From assembly GCA_018661465.1 (NCBI GenBank), contig JABJIC010000028.1:124001-188000 (forward strand): 64,000 nucleotides of DNA. Reading direction: 5' to 3'. The notes below the pieces were generated by a model. The model saw only the letters and a program-made list of their open reading frames with translations, was not told the origin of the DNA and searched no databases. Positions within the stretch are counted from its first letter, which is position 1. Every line of letters begins with the position of its first letter. The stretch is from Gammaproteobacteria bacterium. Its GTDB lineage: Bacteria > Pseudomonadota > Gammaproteobacteria > Pseudomonadales > Pseudohongiellaceae. The translations under genes were made by a program, and so were the position numbers. Below, piece after piece: positions 44,549-55,842 of the stretch.

Positions 44549-47188
44549 ATGCTTGATTACTTGAAAATTGGCGTGATATCTAAATCGGCTTGTGTGCTGC
44601 TGCTGTCTTTCTTATTGTTAGCCTGTTCCAAGACCAACCCCGAAATCACAATCGATACTACTAAGGAATCCAAGATCGAAAGTATGCGAGAAACTCCTGC
44701 CCCCGGCGTAGCCCTTGAGCTTGCAGAGCAAAGATTGCAGTCGGTCTCAGGGCTTGTCTACGATCTGCAATTGAGTGTGCCCAGAGAAGCTTCTCAAGCC
44801 TTATTGGGCAATATAAGGATAAGCCTCAATGTGGTCGATACCGGTGAGCCTTTGGTATTGGATTTTCGCGCCCCAGCGGATCATGTTTTCTCACTTAGTC
44901 TCGACGATGCGGACGTGGACTATTCAGTTACACCTGATCATATTGTTATTCCTGCCTCGGCGTTTACAGCTGGGGATCATGAAATTCAGATTGAATTTCA
45001 AAGTACCGATGCGGCGCTGAATCGCAACGAAGACTTTCTCTACGCGCTATTTGTTCCCGATAGGGCATCCACCGCATTTCCTGTTTTTGAGCAGCCAAGT
45101 CTGAAGGCCCGTTTTAATCTAACTCTGGATATTCCTGCTGAGTGGGAAGCTGTTTCCAATGGCGCGCAATTATCTCGAGAAGAATCCACAGAGGGTAGGC
45201 ATAGTCTTCGATTTGATGAGACTCTTCCAATTAGTACCTATCTGTTTTCTTTTGCTGTTGGTGAGCTACAAGTAGATTCGGCGGAACGAGACGGACGGCA
45301 GTTAGTCATGTATCACCGGGAAACTGATGCTGAAAAATATCAACGCAATCGTGATGCAATCTTTGATCTCCATGCCACCGCTCTGACCTGGCTGGAGGAA
45401 TATACCGGCATCCCTTATCCTTTTGACAAATTTGCTTTCTTTGCTGTGCCGTCATTTCAGTTTGGTGGAATGGAACACCCTGGAGCAATTTGGTATCGTG
45501 CTTCCAGCCTATTCCTAGACCCTACAGCTTCCCGTACTCAAGAACTAAGACGGGCTAGTCTTATTGCCCATGAAACTGCGCATATGTGGTTTGGAGACTT
45601 GGTCACAATGCGCTGGTTCAATGACGTATGGATGAAAGAAGTCTTCGCCAACTTCATGGCTGCAAAGATTGCCGGGCCCGCATTCCCGGATTTGAATTTG
45701 CCTCTACGCTTCTTTCAGGCACATCATCCAACGGCGTATAACGTAGATCGTACTGAGGGTACAAATCCTATACGGCAGCCGCTGGAGAATCTTAGTGATG
45801 CCGGTTCTCTTTACGGAGCTATCATCTATCAGAAAGCGCCGGTTGTAGTTCAACAGTTGGAACAGTTGATTGGTGAGGATCAATTACGTGAAGGCCTGCG
45901 ACTCTATCTTCAGCAATTCCCCTACGGAAATGCCACCTGGTCAGACTTGGTTACTATTCTGGATTCACTTAGCGAACAAGATTTGCAGGGTTGGAGTGAA
46001 GTATGGGTGAACGAGACCGGGCGACCACGCATAAGTAGCGAGTGGGGCGATGGTGGTGTCACTATTAGACAGGCTGACAGTAATGCTCAACGTAATCAGA
46101 TTTGGAATCAGCCCGTGGTATTGGCGGTAGCAGTGGATGGAGAAGTTTCCGAATATCGAGTTCAGATGGAGGATAGCGAGGCTTTTCTTCCTCTTGAGGC
46201 ATCCTCTCTGCCCGATTTTATTATTGCTGGAGCGGACGGTATCGGATACGGACGCTTCGTGTTGGATGATCGCAGTCGCAATTCCTTGCTCGGCAATATT
46301 CATCAATTGGAGAATCCGATTCATCGCTCAGTAGCTTGGCAAACTTTGTTTGAGGAAGTGTTGGAAGGGACACTGACAGCAGTGCAGTTTATGGACGCAG
46401 CGACCATAGCTGTTGAACAAGAGAGCGATGAACTGCTTATTCAGCAGGTACTAGGCTTGTTGCGAAATGTTTACTGGCAATTTCTCAAGGATGGCGAGCG
46501 AAGAGCGATGAGCCTGGAGATCGAGACTTCGTTATGGGAAGCATTGGACCGTGCGGTCACCCCGGGAAGGAAAGGGCCATATTTTTCTACATTGCTTAGC
46601 GTAACTCTATCGGAAGACGGGGTCTCTCACTTGCAGCGCATCTGGCAAGGAGATGAGACCCCAGAAGGCCTGCCTCTACAGGAACAACAGTATATCAATC
46701 TGGCCGAAGCCCTGGCTCTGCGAAATGTCGAAGCTGCGAGAAATATTCTTGATATTCAGGAGCAGCGTATTACTAACCCGGATCGACTGGCCCGCTTCCA
46801 ATTTGTAAGGCCGGCGCTCAGTGCCGATGCAACAGTCCGTGCATCTTTGTTTCGGACATTTACCGATGTAAGAGTTCGCCGACGTGAATCATGGGTGCTG
46901 AATGCTATGTCGGCGATTCACCATCCCATTCGCAACGAGGAATCGATTGCGCTACTGGCCGATAGTTTGAACTTGGTGGAGGAGATCCAGCGAACCGGGG
47001 ATATCTTTTTCCCCTTGAACTGGTTGAATGCTACTTTGGGTGGTTATAGTTCAAGCGAAGCTGCGGGAATTGTTGACGTATTCCTTGAGGAAAACCCTGA
47101 GTTAGCTCCGCGATTGCGTGGAAAGGTATTGCAGGCGGTTGATGATCTCTATCGAGCAGTTGATCTCGATGCTGCGGCTGGGCTCTAG
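44549..47188 (+). CDS. M1-family aminopeptidase lipoprotein
   Basis: 879 residues. A lipoprotein signal ends in LLAC. The M1 core has the amino-terminal recognition motif GGMEHPG and the zinc site HETAH at residues 341-345, followed after 18 residues by E364. The usual NEGFA after that glutamate is KEVFA here. It should remove N-terminal residues from peptides in the periplasm. The start has no strong ribosome site. Monocistronic. Confidence 0.93.
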   Translation: MLDYLKIGVISKSACVLLLSFLLLACSKTNPEITIDTTKESKIESMRETPAPGVALELAEQRLQSVSGLVYDLQLSVPREASQALLGNIRISLNVVDTGEPLVLDFRAPADHVFSLSLDDADVDYSVTPDHIVIPASAFTAGDHEIQIEFQSTDAALNRNEDFLYALFVPDRASTAFPVFEQPSLKARFNLTLDIPAEWEAVSNGAQLSREESTEGRHSLRFDETLPISTYLFSFAVGELQVDSAERDGRQLVMYHRETDAEKYQRNRDAIFDLHATALTWLEEYTGIPYPFDKFAFFAVPSFQFGGMEHPGAIWYRASSLFLDPTASRTQELRRASLIAHETAHMWFGDLVTMRWFNDVWMKEVFANFMAAKIAGPAFPDLNLPLRFFQAHHPTAYNVDRTEGTNPIRQPLENLSDAGSLYGAIIYQKAPVVVQQLEQLIGEDQLREGLRLYLQQFPYGNATWSDLVTILDSLSEQDLQGWSEVWVNETGRPRISSEWGDGGVTIRQADSNAQRNQIWNQPVVLAVAVDGEVSEYRVQMEDSEAFLPLEASSLPDFIIAGADGIGYGRFVLDDRSRNSLLGNIHQLENPIHRSVAWQTLFEEVLEGTLTAVQFMDAATIAVEQESDELLIQQVLGLLRNVYWQFLKDGERRAMSLEIETSLWEALDRAVTPGRKGPYFSTLLSVTLSEDGVSHLQRIWQGDETPEGLPLQEQQYINLAEALALRNVEAARNILDIQEQRITNPDRLARFQFVRPALSADATVRASLFRTFTDVRVRRRESWVLNAMSAIHHPIRNEESIALLADSLNLVEEIQRTGDIFFPLNWLNATLGGYSSSEAAGIVDVFLEENPELAPRLRGKVLQAVDDLYRAVDLDAAAGL

Positions 47189-47209
47189 TGTGCGGCTTAG
47201 TTCTTAGAG

Positions 47210-47921
47210 CTAGTTCTCCGGCACGGTGATATTTAACTCAGCGGTAAATAACATGGTTCTATCCAGATCTCTCTCTGCCCACTTGAATAATGTAGCAGTA
47301 TCCTGAGTCACCAGATCATCAAATACCGTTAAAACTGGCTTAGTGAGCCGATTAACATTTTCTGAATAGGAATAGGACGGCTGGCTTTTTCATACATTCC
47401 TGCTGTCTGTAATCAAATTCTTGCTGATTATTTCCAAATGCCAATAGGCCTCTTCCGAATTCATCGTTGGTTTCTGCCATTTCAACAATTTTGCTTCGAA
47501 GCAATTCGAAATTATCCTCGTTTTCACTTATTAAGGTCTGCACCGATTTGCGGAAATCAAGTGCGGGCGGACCAAATTGGCCTAAGTCGAGGGAGTCCTG
47601 AGTGTTTTGATAAATAGCATTGTCTAGAAAAACAGGAAAACAGCTAGTCTTTTGGATCTTCGTGCGAGCCTCGTTAGATAATCGACAATCCACATCGAAG
47701 TCATCATCGTCATTTAGCTCGTTGAAATCAGAAAAGAGCCGGTCTTTCATCTGTCGTAACTGAATTCTGAGTGAGTGCATGGTCCGGTTTGAAATAACGA
47801 TAATTGATTCGATTTGTCGGGAGCTTTCACTTTGCGTCTGAGACAGCTGATCTAGTGCTTGGTCCTGCGCGGAGGCAGACATAGAGACTATTAGGAATGC
47901 GAAGCCGGCTAAAAATTTCAT
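47210..47921 (-). pseudogene. Exported protein gene broken by a frameshift in an A5 run
   Basis: The first frame (47352-47921, ATG with GAGAGGAAA upstream) encodes a signal peptide (LAGFAFLIVSMSASAQ) and an acidic helical body of 189 residues, ending abruptly in PAVLFLFRKC. From 47389 down to a TAG at 47210-47212 a second frame is open for 58 codons with protein-like sequence (VFDDLVTQDTATLFKWAERDL and MLFTAELNITVPEN). Both join in one 236-residue protein if one A is removed from the five-A run at 47386-47390. Skipping one base (+1) is needed; a -1 shift leads to an early stop. It may be a real mutation or a sequencing error. Family not recognised. Confidence 0.7.
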
Positions 47922-47992
47922 TACTGGTTTCCTCTCTTGTGAGTGACACCCATTAATACTATTTTTGAGGAGCAGCCTTTTTAAGTTACGAT

Positions 47993-50758
47993 TTACAAAT
48001 CATCAAGCTGCTCTAACTTCTGAGACAAGGCAGTGAGAGCCGATTCCATCTTCGCCTGTTTGCCTCTTTCTTTTTCTACCACTGCTTCCGGTGCATTGTC
48101 TACAAATTTTGCATTTGATAGCTTGCCGCCGACCGCTTTAAGACCAGACTCCAGCTTAGCGATTTCCTTCTTTAGGCGCGCTCTTTCGGCCTCAGTGTCG
48201 ATGAGGCCAGCCATCGGCACCAGAATTTCCAAATTACCATGGAGCTGGGTCGCTGCAGGGGGAGCATCTTGCTCATTGCCGAGCCATTCAATACTTTCCA
48301 GCTTCGCCAGTTTAATCAAATACAGGCGATAGCTTTCAAGCCTGGCTTGATCCGTTTCGTCACCCTTGCGCAGAAATACCGAAATAGCTTTGGCGGGGGA
48401 AATATCCATTTCACCACGAATATTTCGAATACCTATAATCACCCCTTTAATCCATTCAATGCCTTGTTCTGCTGTATCGTCTACATTTTCAGCAGAGAAA
48501 ACTGGATAGGGCTGCAACATAATGCTGTCGCCTTCGATCCCCTGAAGAGGTGCAACTCGTTGCCAGATTTCTTCGGTGATGAACGGCATGAACGGATGTA
48601 GGAGTCTTAAGCTTTTTTCAAGAATAGATACTAAGACATATCGTGTTGCCTGGGCGGCCTCCGGGTTATTGTCTTCGTCCCAAAGTACCGGCTTGGAGAG
48701 TTCAACATACCAATCGCAGTATTCATTCCAGATAAACTCATGCAGAGTCTGGGAAGCCAGATCGAACCGATAATTCTCCATCGATTCTTCGATAGATTTT
48801 GCCGTCTGCTCAAACCTGCTGATAATCCACTTGTCAGCAATTGATTGGTGACTGCTATCTGCTGCGCCGAGTTTTTTATCTTCGGCATTCATCATCACAT
48901 AACGTGCCGCATTCCATATCTTGTTACAGAAGTTACGATATCCCTCAGTTCTTCCAAGATCGAAATTAATGTCTCTACCTGTGGAAGCTAGAGAATAGAA
49001 TGTGTAGCGGAGAGCATCGGTGCCGTAGCCGGCTATGCCTTCGGGATATGAGTCTCTAGTTAATTTGTCGATCTTTGCTTTGAGCTGGGGCTGCATCATA
49101 TCTGCAGTTCTTTTCTCGACGAGTTCTTCCAGTTCAATACCGTCGATTATGTCGATTGGGTCGAGGATGTTTCCCTTTGACTTGGACATCTTGTCGCCGT
49201 GCTCATCCTTGATCAGCCCAGTGATATAAACTTTCTTGAAAGGTATTTCGCCGGTGAATTTCAGAGTCATCATAATCATCCGGGCAACCCAGAAGAAAAT
49301 GATATCGAAACCGGTTACCAATACATCGGTAGGGTGGAAGCGGTCAAAAAATTCCCGGTCGTCGGGCCAGCCCAGGGTTGAGAAAGTCCACAGTGCTGAA
49401 GAGAACCAAGTGTCCAGTACGTCTTCGTCCTGGCGTAGAGGCAAATCATCAGCTAGCCCATTCTTGCTTCGAGCCTCAGTCTCTGTTTTGCCTACATAGA
49501 CATTGCCCTCCTCGTCATACCAGGCCGGGATTCGATGCCCCCACCATAATTGACGGCTTATGCACCAGTCCTGAATATTGCGCATCCATGCAAAATAGGT
49601 ATTTTCCCAGTTCTTGGGAACAAACTCGATATCCCCATCTTCCACTGCCTTAATGGCCGGGTCGGCCAGAGATTGAATAGCCACATACCATTGGTGAGTG
49701 AGGTAGGGCTCGATGATGACGCCGCTGCGATCTCCTCTGGGAACTTTTAGTTTATGGGGGTCGATTTTCTCCAGGAGGCCGAGTGCCTCCATGTCCGCTA
49801 CTACTTTTTTGCGGGCATCGAAGCGGTCCATACCCTGATAAATCTCAGGAGCGTTCTCATTAATGGCGGCTTCGTTGGTCAGGATGTTGATTATTTCGAG
49901 GTCATGGCGCTTGCCAACTTCGTAGTCGTTGAAGTCGTGAGCAGGTGTAATTTTCACACAGCCTGTTCCAAATTCTGGGTCTACATACTCATCGGCGATC
50001 ACTGGAATTTGCCGGTCACATAGAGGCAAGTCGACAAACTTCCCAACTAATTCTGCATAACGTTCGTCTTCTGGGTGCACCGCGATTGCAGAATCTCCTA
50101 GAAGAGTTTCCGGTCGGGTAGTAGCAATGGTGATGAACTTGGTTTTGTCATCACTGAGTGGATATTTGAAATGCCACAGAAAACCATCTTCCTCTTCTGA
50201 GATAACTTCAAGATCGGAAACGGCTGTGTGTAAATCAGGGTCCCAATTTACCAGACGGTTGCCTCGATAAATCAGGCCTTCCTCGTAGAGGTCGATGAAT
50301 ACTTTTTCAACGACTTTGGAGAGCTGTTCGTCCATGGTGAAACGCTCTCTGGACCAGTCCAGTGAGGAGCCCAGTCTTCTGATCTGTTGAGTAATGATTC
50401 CGCCAGACTCTTCCTTCCAATTCCAGACCTTCTTAACAAAATCTTCGCGACCAATTTCTTGTCGCGAGCTACCTGCTGCATTCAGCTTTCTCTCTACAAC
50501 CATCTGAGTGGCGATACCGGCATGGTCGGTACCCACTTGCCATAGGGCTGCTCTACCCAGCATTCGATGATACCGAGTAAGTGCATCCATCAAGGAGTGT
50601 TGAAAACCATGGCCCATATGAAGGCGGCCGGTGACATTAGGAGGAGGGATGACGATGCAATAAGGCTCGCCGTCGCCCTGCGGCGCAAAATACCCGCGAT
50701 CTTCCCAGGTTTTATACCATTGGTCTTCTATCTGTTGAGGTTGGTAAGTCTTATCCAT
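47993..50758 (-). CDS. valS: Valyl-tRNA synthetase
   Basis: 921 residues. Class-I motifs [14 protein letters not shown] (HMGH 47-50) and [10 protein letters not shown]; editing-domain [12 protein letters not shown]; and the C-terminal coiled-coil arm ([20 protein letters not shown]). It charges tRNA-Val. Gene order pepA-holC-valS on one strand is typical for gammaproteobacteria. Confidence 0.98.
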   Translation of the reverse strand: MDKTYQPQQIEDQWYKTWEDRGYFAPQGDGEPYCIVIPPPNVTGRLHMGHGFQHSLMDALTRYHRMLGRAALWQVGTDHAGIATQMVVERKLNAAGSSRQEIGREDFVKKVWNWKEESGGIITQQIRRLGSSLDWSRERFTMDEQLSKVVEKVFIDLYEEGLIYRGNRLVNWDPDLHTAVSDLEVISEEEDGFLWHFKYPLSDDKTKFITIATTRPETLLGDSAIAVHPEDERYAELVGKFVDLPLCDRQIPVIADEYVDPEFGTGCVKITPAHDFNDYEVGKRHDLEIINILTNEAAINENAPEIYQGMDRFDARKKVVADMEALGLLEKIDPHKLKVPRGDRSGVIIEPYLTHQWYVAIQSLADPAIKAVEDGDIEFVPKNWENTYFAWMRNIQDWCISRQLWWGHRIPAWYDEEGNVYVGKTETEARSKNGLADDLPLRQDEDVLDTWFSSALWTFSTLGWPDDREFFDRFHPTDVLVTGFDIIFFWVARMIMMTLKFTGEIPFKKVYITGLIKDEHGDKMSKSKGNILDPIDIIDGIELEELVEKRTADMMQPQLKAKIDKLTRDSYPEGIAGYGTDALRYTFYSLASTGRDINFDLGRTEGYRNFCNKIWNAARYVMMNAEDKKLGAADSSHQSIADKWIISRFEQTAKSIEESMENYRFDLASQTLHEFIWNEYCDWYVELSKPVLWDEDNNPEAAQATRYVLVSILEKSLRLLHPFMPFITEEIWQRVAPLQGIEGDSIMLQPYPVFSAENVDDTAEQGIEWIKGVIIGIRNIRGEMDISPAKAISVFLRKGDETDQARLESYRLYLIKLAKLESIEWLGNEQDAPPAATQLHGNLEILVPMAGLIDTEAERARLKKEIAKLESGLKAVGGKLSNAKFVDNAPEAVVEKERGKQAKMESALTALSQKLEQLDDL

Positions 50759-50872
50759 GTTTTACTTTTCTAGTCTCAATAAGGCCGAAATTTGAAAAGG
50801 CGCAAGTATACATTAAAGGCGAAGGAATTTGCCGGAAATCAGGCCTATTGCCTATATGCACAGAGCATATTC

Positions 50873-51295
50873 CTAGAGTTTGAATGTTTCCGGTTTGTAG
50901 CCTTGTTCCTTGTAGAAGCGAAAGCGTGTGCGCCCCTGTTGGAGGATCTCTTCATCCTGAATAATGATCTCGTTAATTTTTGTGTATTGCTGAGGTTTTG
51001 AGCAGGGATTGCTGTCCAAGTTAATAACTACATCGCTGTGTTTATTGGCAGCAGAATCAAGGCCCACAGTGATCCTTTCCTTCTCAGTCTTACTGCTGGA
51101 TAGGGCATGAGGAAGAAAGCTTGCTGGGCTGAATTCCCACAATAGCTCATCCATGGTTTGTGTCTGCTGCTGAGAACCGGTCTGAATAAAAACATCATGA
51201 CCCAGAGAGCGGGCTTTCTCCGCCAGCCGGCAGGCGAACACAAGCCTGCTGTGACTGTCACTGGTCTTTAAGGAATAAAAATTTACCTGGGTCAT
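50873..51295 (-). CDS. holC: DNA polymerase III chi subunit
   Basis: 140 residues. VNFYSLKTSDSHSRLVFACRLAEKA with LGHDVFIQTGS matches the N-terminus of HolC; DELLWEFSPASFLPH is the conserved central motif. It links the clamp loader to SSB. Between pepA (11 bases) and valS, the expected place. Confidence 0.95.
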   Translation of the reverse strand: MTQVNFYSLKTSDSHSRLVFACRLAEKARSLGHDVFIQTGSQQQTQTMDELLWEFSPASFLPHALSSSKTEKERITVGLDSAANKHSDVVINLDSNPCSKPQQYTKINEIIIQDEEILQQGRTRFRFYKEQGYKPETFKL

Positions 51296-51306
51296 AGTTC
51301 TGGCTG

Positions 51307-52794
51307 CTAGCTTTTTTGTCGGCTCAGATATTCAACCAGCAATGAGACAGGACGACCTGTTGCACCCTTCGCGGCACCAGAGTTCCACGCGCTACCAGCT
51401 ATGTCGAGGTGAGCCCATTTGTATTTCCCGGCGAAACGAGAAAGGAAGCAGGCTGCGGTAATAGTGCCAGCTCGCGGACCGCCTATATTGGCTATGTCGG
51501 CAAAATTGCTGTTTAACAGGCTCTGATAATCGTCCCAGAGAGGAAGCTGCCACGCTCGGTCCAGGCTTTCTTCGCCACATTCTAGAAGGCTCTTGGCCAA
51601 TGCGTCATCATTGCTTAGCATGGCATTAACATGTGAGCCAAAAGTAGCCACCGCAGCACCGGTAAGCGTGGCGATATCGATAACACTTCTTGGCTTATAG
51701 CGTTCTGCGTAGGTCAAGGCATCGCAGAGTACTAAACGTCCCTCTGCATCGGTATTGAGAACCTCGATGGTCTTACCGGACATGCTGGTAACTATGTCAC
51801 CGGGCTTGGTTGCCTTGCTGCCTGGCATATTCTCAGCGGCTGCAATGATGCCGACAATATTCACCGGTAATTTCATTTCGGCTATGGCGGCCATGGTCCC
51901 CATCACAGATGCTGCACCGCACATGTCGAATTTCATTTCATCCATGCCGCCGCCTGGCTTCAGGCTGATGCCGCCAGTATCGAAGGTAACACCCTTGCCA
52001 ACCAGAACATGGGGCTTGCTCGCGACCTTTGCTCCCTTGTGCTCTATAACAATCAGTTTAGCCTCTTCAATAGAGCCTGCCGAAACAGAGAGCAGGGAGC
52101 CCATGCCCAATCGTGCCATCTGCTTTTCAGTGAGAACCTTTACCGTGAGCGATCCATGTTTCTTCCCGAGGTCGGTGGCTTGTGCAGCGAGATAGCTGGG
52201 AGTGCAGATGTTGCCGGGTAAATTCCCAAGCTGGCGAGCTCGATTGACTCCCTTGCCTGTGATCATTCCCCGTTTAAGGGATAACTCAACAGATTTTCTT
52301 CTGCTACCGGAGCTTGGCGCTACACTGATAGTCCTGGTGGTAATTGCCGGGGGTTTCTTGCTCTTGGTTTCATTGTATTTGTAGGAACAAACTTCTGCTT
52401 CCTGAGCCAATCTGCCAGCAAACCAGGCGCCGTCGCGACCGCTAACTTCTATACTTGAAGTTGCGAAGTGAACACTGGCAGCCTTGGACTTCATCGCAGC
52501 CTTCAAGCCAGCCTGAAGCAATTTTCCGGCGTTCTTGCCATCGAGCTTTCGACGTTCTCCGCCGCCCAATAATAAAACACGTTTCGCGGTCACCCCTGCA
52601 GGGTTATGAATTAATTGGGTTTCTCCTAACTTGCCAGAGAAATCACCGGAACGAATGATCTTGCTGATTGCCTTGTTACTGGCTGAATCGATGGCTTTTG
52701 CCTCATCGCTCAGGGTGCCTTTATTCCATACCAGTGCTACCACACAGTCGCTACTGATTTTGCTAGGGGAACCGGTCTTGATTGAATACTTCAT
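51307..52794 (-). CDS. pepA: Leucyl aminopeptidase PepA
   Basis: 495 residues from the ATG at 52794, which aligns with the start of E. coli PepA; a start at 52842 would add 16 residues. Two-metal M17 signatures: GKGVTFDTGGISLKPGGGM, FDMCGAASV and NTDAEGRLVLCDAL. Releases N-terminal residues from peptides in the cytoplasm; family members may also bind DNA. Divergent from the lptFG side. Confidence 0.97.
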   Translation of the reverse strand: MKYSIKTGSPSKISSDCVVALVWNKGTLSDEAKAIDSASNKAISKIIRSGDFSGKLGETQLIHNPAGVTAKRVLLLGGGERRKLDGKNAGKLLQAGLKAAMKSKAASVHFATSSIEVSGRDGAWFAGRLAQEAEVCSYKYNETKSKKPPAITTRTISVAPSSGSRRKSVELSLKRGMITGKGVNRARQLGNLPGNICTPSYLAAQATDLGKKHGSLTVKVLTEKQMARLGMGSLLSVSAGSIEEAKLIVIEHKGAKVASKPHVLVGKGVTFDTGGISLKPGGGMDEMKFDMCGAASVMGTMAAIAEMKLPVNIVGIIAAAENMPGSKATKPGDIVTSMSGKTIEVLNTDAEGRLVLCDALTYAERYKPRSVIDIATLTGAAVATFGSHVNAMLSNDDALAKSLLECGEESLDRAWQLPLWDDYQSLLNSNFADIANIGGPRAGTITAACFLSRFAGKYKWAHLDIAGSAWNSGAAKGATGRPVSLLVEYLSRQKS

Positions 52795-53066
52795 ACTTGA
52801 AAACAACTCCATGGGTTCTAGGCCAGAGCCATGTAAAGACATCTGAGCTCGGCAGATAATTGATGTTAATAATCCTAAAGATATTCAAACACTTAAGCAA
52901 CTCCATGTTGTGCCTTCTTCGGCATTGCATTTAGCTGCTCAGAATCACATAAAGAAACCTCGGTCTTTGACTCAATAAAATGAACCTAAGTGGAAAATTC
53001 TTGTCTGATGATATTAATCGGTGGCCTTGTTTGCAGCCACATAATTATTCAAGATTTGGAGAGGAT

Positions 53067-53510
53067 ATGCCGCGAATTAAAGTTCTTCCTCCTGAACAGT
53101 TTTTGTTCAGCATGGAGCGAACCGTTGGAATTAGCGATGTAAATTACGCCAGACATTTAGACAGTGTGGCCATGGTGAACATTCTCCATGAAGCCAGATT
53201 GCAGTTTCTTGCCAGTCTTGGGTTTACCGAAGGTAATATCTACGGACTCGGAATGGTTGTTACTGACCTCGCTGTTGAGCATCAATCTGAATCATTCGCC
53301 AACGACAAGCTGATTATTGATGTTGGGGTAGGGTTTTTTAGTCGATATGGGTTCGATATCGGCTTCCAGATTACCAATAGTGCATTGGAGACTGTGGTCT
53401 GCACTGCCAAAATGGGAGTCGTGTTCTTCGACTTCGACAAACATCACATCACTGAGATTCCTATCGCATTTACCGGCCTGCTTGGCCAGCCAGACTCCCG
53501 GGTAGCCTGA
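53067..53510 (+). CDS. Hotdog-fold thioesterase
   Basis: 147 residues from the ATG at 53067, which has GGAGAGGA immediately upstream; an in-frame ATG at 52980 lacks such a site. DVNYARHLDSVAMVNILHEAR has the Asp/Asn-rich loop and helix of 4HBT/YbgC thioesterases. Substrate unknown, probably an acyl-CoA. It lies between pepA and lptF. Confidence 0.8.
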   Translation: MPRIKVLPPEQFLFSMERTVGISDVNYARHLDSVAMVNILHEARLQFLASLGFTEGNIYGLGMVVTDLAVEHQSESFANDKLIIDVGVGFFSRYGFDIGFQITNSALETVVCTAKMGVVFFDFDKHHITEIPIAFTGLLGQPDSRVA

Positions 53511-53630
53511 GACTAAATCTGCTGCTTTAGCTGATTCCTGAAATGTCTGGCTTAATTGGGCTGATCTGGGGGTCTAATTCAAGTAAACTGGGAGTCATTA
53601 TTCAGGGATGTTCAATCATTTGGCTCACCC

Positions 53631-54743
53631 GTGATCGTATTTCGCTACCTAAGTAAGCAAATCCTGCAGGTCATGCTGGCAGTCACACTGATACTGCTGG
53701 TGGTGGCTCTAACCAGCCGATTTATTCAATACTTGGGCGATGCTGTGGCCGGTGAGTTGGCTTCGGATGTGTTGTTGCTCCTCATGTTCTATCGCTTACC
53801 AGACTTTCTTCTGGTAATTCTCCCTCTTGCGCTGTTTCTGGGCATATTGCTTGCGTATGGTCGAATGTATGCAGATAACGAAATGGTTATTCTCATCGGC
53901 AGCGGCTTTAGTCAGAGCAGGTTGCTACTCAGTACCATGGGTACGTCTGCAGTGGTGCTCATTGCAGTAGCTGTTCTAAGCCTGCAGCTGGCCCCCTGGG
54001 GCGTTCGCAATACCGAACAATTGAAACAGAACCAGGATCAGCTCACCGAAATTGACCTTATTGTTGCCGGACAGTTCCAAGGCTTCGGCAACGGAAATAG
54101 AGTGACTCATGCCGACCGTATAGGGGTGAGTGCAGAAGGGGATCGGCAGTTACAAAATGTATTTGTGGCTATCAGCAATCCCGATGCCGTAACTGGCAGT
54201 ACAAGTCCCAGAATTATTATTGCAGAATCGGCTCAGCCTGAAATTGATGAGCGCACAGGTGCCCGCTTCATGCGCCTGGAGAATGTTGTGCAATATGATG
54301 GCAATCCTGGAGCTGCAGATTTCAGCATCGGTCAATTCGATGTGCAGTCCATACTCTTACCAGAAGCCACCAGTTTCGAACCGATTACAGAGGAACAGAC
54401 TCTGGCCACATCGGAATTAATTGGCTCATCTTTGCCTGAACATCAGGCGGAATTACAGTGGCGCATATCAACACTATTGTTGATACCAATTATCACTCTG
54501 ATTGCAGTTCCACTTAGCAGGGTAGATCCTCGGCAGGGCAGGTATAGCAAGCTAGTGCCTGCCGCGTTGTTGTATGCAGTCTATTTTGTGTTGCTTCAAT
54601 TTTCCAAAGGCATGGTAGCCGACGAAGAGTTATCTCCCATAATCGGTCTCTGGTGGGTTCATCTAACATTCATAGCAATCGCTATATGGATTAATGGAAA
54701 ATCCGAAACTGGGAAGTTTTTTAGTTTTGGTGCCTCGTCATGA
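53631..54743 (+). CDS. lptF: LPS export ABC transporter permease LptF
   Basis: 370 residues, six membrane helices with a large periplasmic beta-jellyroll in the middle. FRYLSKQILQVMLAVTLILL and LILTLP-type ends, LADNEMVILIGSGFSQSR (coupling helix) are characteristic. With LptG it extracts LPS from the inner membrane, powered by LptB elsewhere. Overlaps lptG by four bases. Confidence 0.95.
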   Translation: MIVFRYLSKQILQVMLAVTLILLVVALTSRFIQYLGDAVAGELASDVLLLLMFYRLPDFLLVILPLALFLGILLAYGRMYADNEMVILIGSGFSQSRLLLSTMGTSAVVLIAVAVLSLQLAPWGVRNTEQLKQNQDQLTEIDLIVAGQFQGFGNGNRVTHADRIGVSAEGDRQLQNVFVAISNPDAVTGSTSPRIIIAESAQPEIDERTGARFMRLENVVQYDGNPGAADFSIGQFDVQSILLPEATSFEPITEEQTLATSELIGSSLPEHQAELQWRISTLLLIPIITLIAVPLSRVDPRQGRYSKLVPAALLYAVYFVLLQFSKGMVADEELSPIIGLWWVHLTFIAIAIWINGKSETGKFFSFGASS

Positions 54744-55816
54744 CAAGAATAGATAGTCACATCAGGAACACAGTGCTGCTGGCCATGGCTGTAGTTATCT
54801 CGCTGATTGTTTCTGTGGATTTGGTGTTCGCGCTGGCAGAAGAGTTGGGAAACACAGATGAAAATTACACAACTCTCAATGCTTTGAGTTTTATCCTCTT
54901 CACCTTGCCCACTAGTATTTATGAGCTTCTACCATTTACGGCATTAGGTGGAGCGCTTATCGGACTCGGTGTTCTTGCATCAAACAATGAATTGGTTGTA
55001 ATACAAGCGGCAGGAGTCAATGTCTGGAGAATAGTCTGGTCAGTGCTCAAACCAACTTTATTCATCATGTTCTTCGGTCTGATTCTTGGCGAATATATTG
55101 CCCCGCCGCTGGAACAATTAGCGCAGAGTAATAAGGCGGTTCAGCAGAGCGGGAATGCGTCAATTAGTTCTGAGCAGGGAAGCTGGCAGAAAATCGGAAA
55201 TGAATATATTCATATTAATGCCATAGCGCCTGGTGGTCGCTCCCTCTATGGGGTTACTCGTTATCAGCTTGGTGAGGATCGGGTGATTTCAGCTAGCAGC
55301 TTTGCGGAATCAGCAGAATACATAGAGAGTCAGCAAGGTAATTATTGGCAGCTTCTCAATGTAAGCGAAAGCAGTTTTTCTCCTGCAGCGATTTCCACTC
55401 AGGAGTATCTGCAAGTGGATTGGCAGATAGATTTGTCGCCGGAGCTGCTCTCAGTCTTGCTGGTAGATCCAGATAGGCAATCCATATCCGGGCTGTATCG
55501 TTTTGCAAATTTCTTTCAATCTGAAGGTCTGGATGCAGCTACTTATTTTCTGGCTTTTTGGAAGAAGCTTCTACAACCGCTGGCAACACTGGCACTGGTA
55601 GTTCTCGCCATCTCTTTTATCTTTGGACCCCTAAGAGAGTCCACCATGGGTTTTCGTGTGTTTGCCGCTTTAGGCATCGGTTTGTTATTTACAATAGTGC
55701 AGAGAATGATGGAGCCAGCAAGCCTGCTCTATGGTTTCAGTCCTTTGTTAGCAGTGCTTACACCAATTGGAATTTGCGCTGCGCTTGGTCTCTACTATAT
55801 GAGGAGGGTGCGATAG
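54740..55816 (+). CDS. lptG: LPS export ABC transporter permease LptG
   Basis: 358 residues, same architecture as LptF: N-terminal helix, coupling helix LASNNELVVIQAAGVNVWR, periplasmic jellyroll and a C-terminal helix pair (GPLRESTMGFRVFAALGIG). Starts inside the lptF stop (ATGA). Forms the LptBFG complex. Confidence 0.96.
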   Translation: MTRIDSHIRNTVLLAMAVVISLIVSVDLVFALAEELGNTDENYTTLNALSFILFTLPTSIYELLPFTALGGALIGLGVLASNNELVVIQAAGVNVWRIVWSVLKPTLFIMFFGLILGEYIAPPLEQLAQSNKAVQQSGNASISSEQGSWQKIGNEYIHINAIAPGGRSLYGVTRYQLGEDRVISASSFAESAEYIESQQGNYWQLLNVSESSFSPAAISTQEYLQVDWQIDLSPELLSVLLVDPDRQSISGLYRFANFFQSEGLDAATYFLAFWKKLLQPLATLALVVLAISFIFGPLRESTMGFRVFAALGIGLLFTIVQRMMEPASLLYGFSPLLAVLTPIGICAALGLYYMRRVR

Positions 55817-55842
55817 GTTTTTAATATCTACTTGCAGAGAGA

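Noticed and set aside
47340..47393. -1 ribosomal frameshift signal at AAAAAG
   Set aside because: A -1 shift reaches a stop after about 19 codons and does not enter the long second frame; +1 is required and no known +1 signal is visible.
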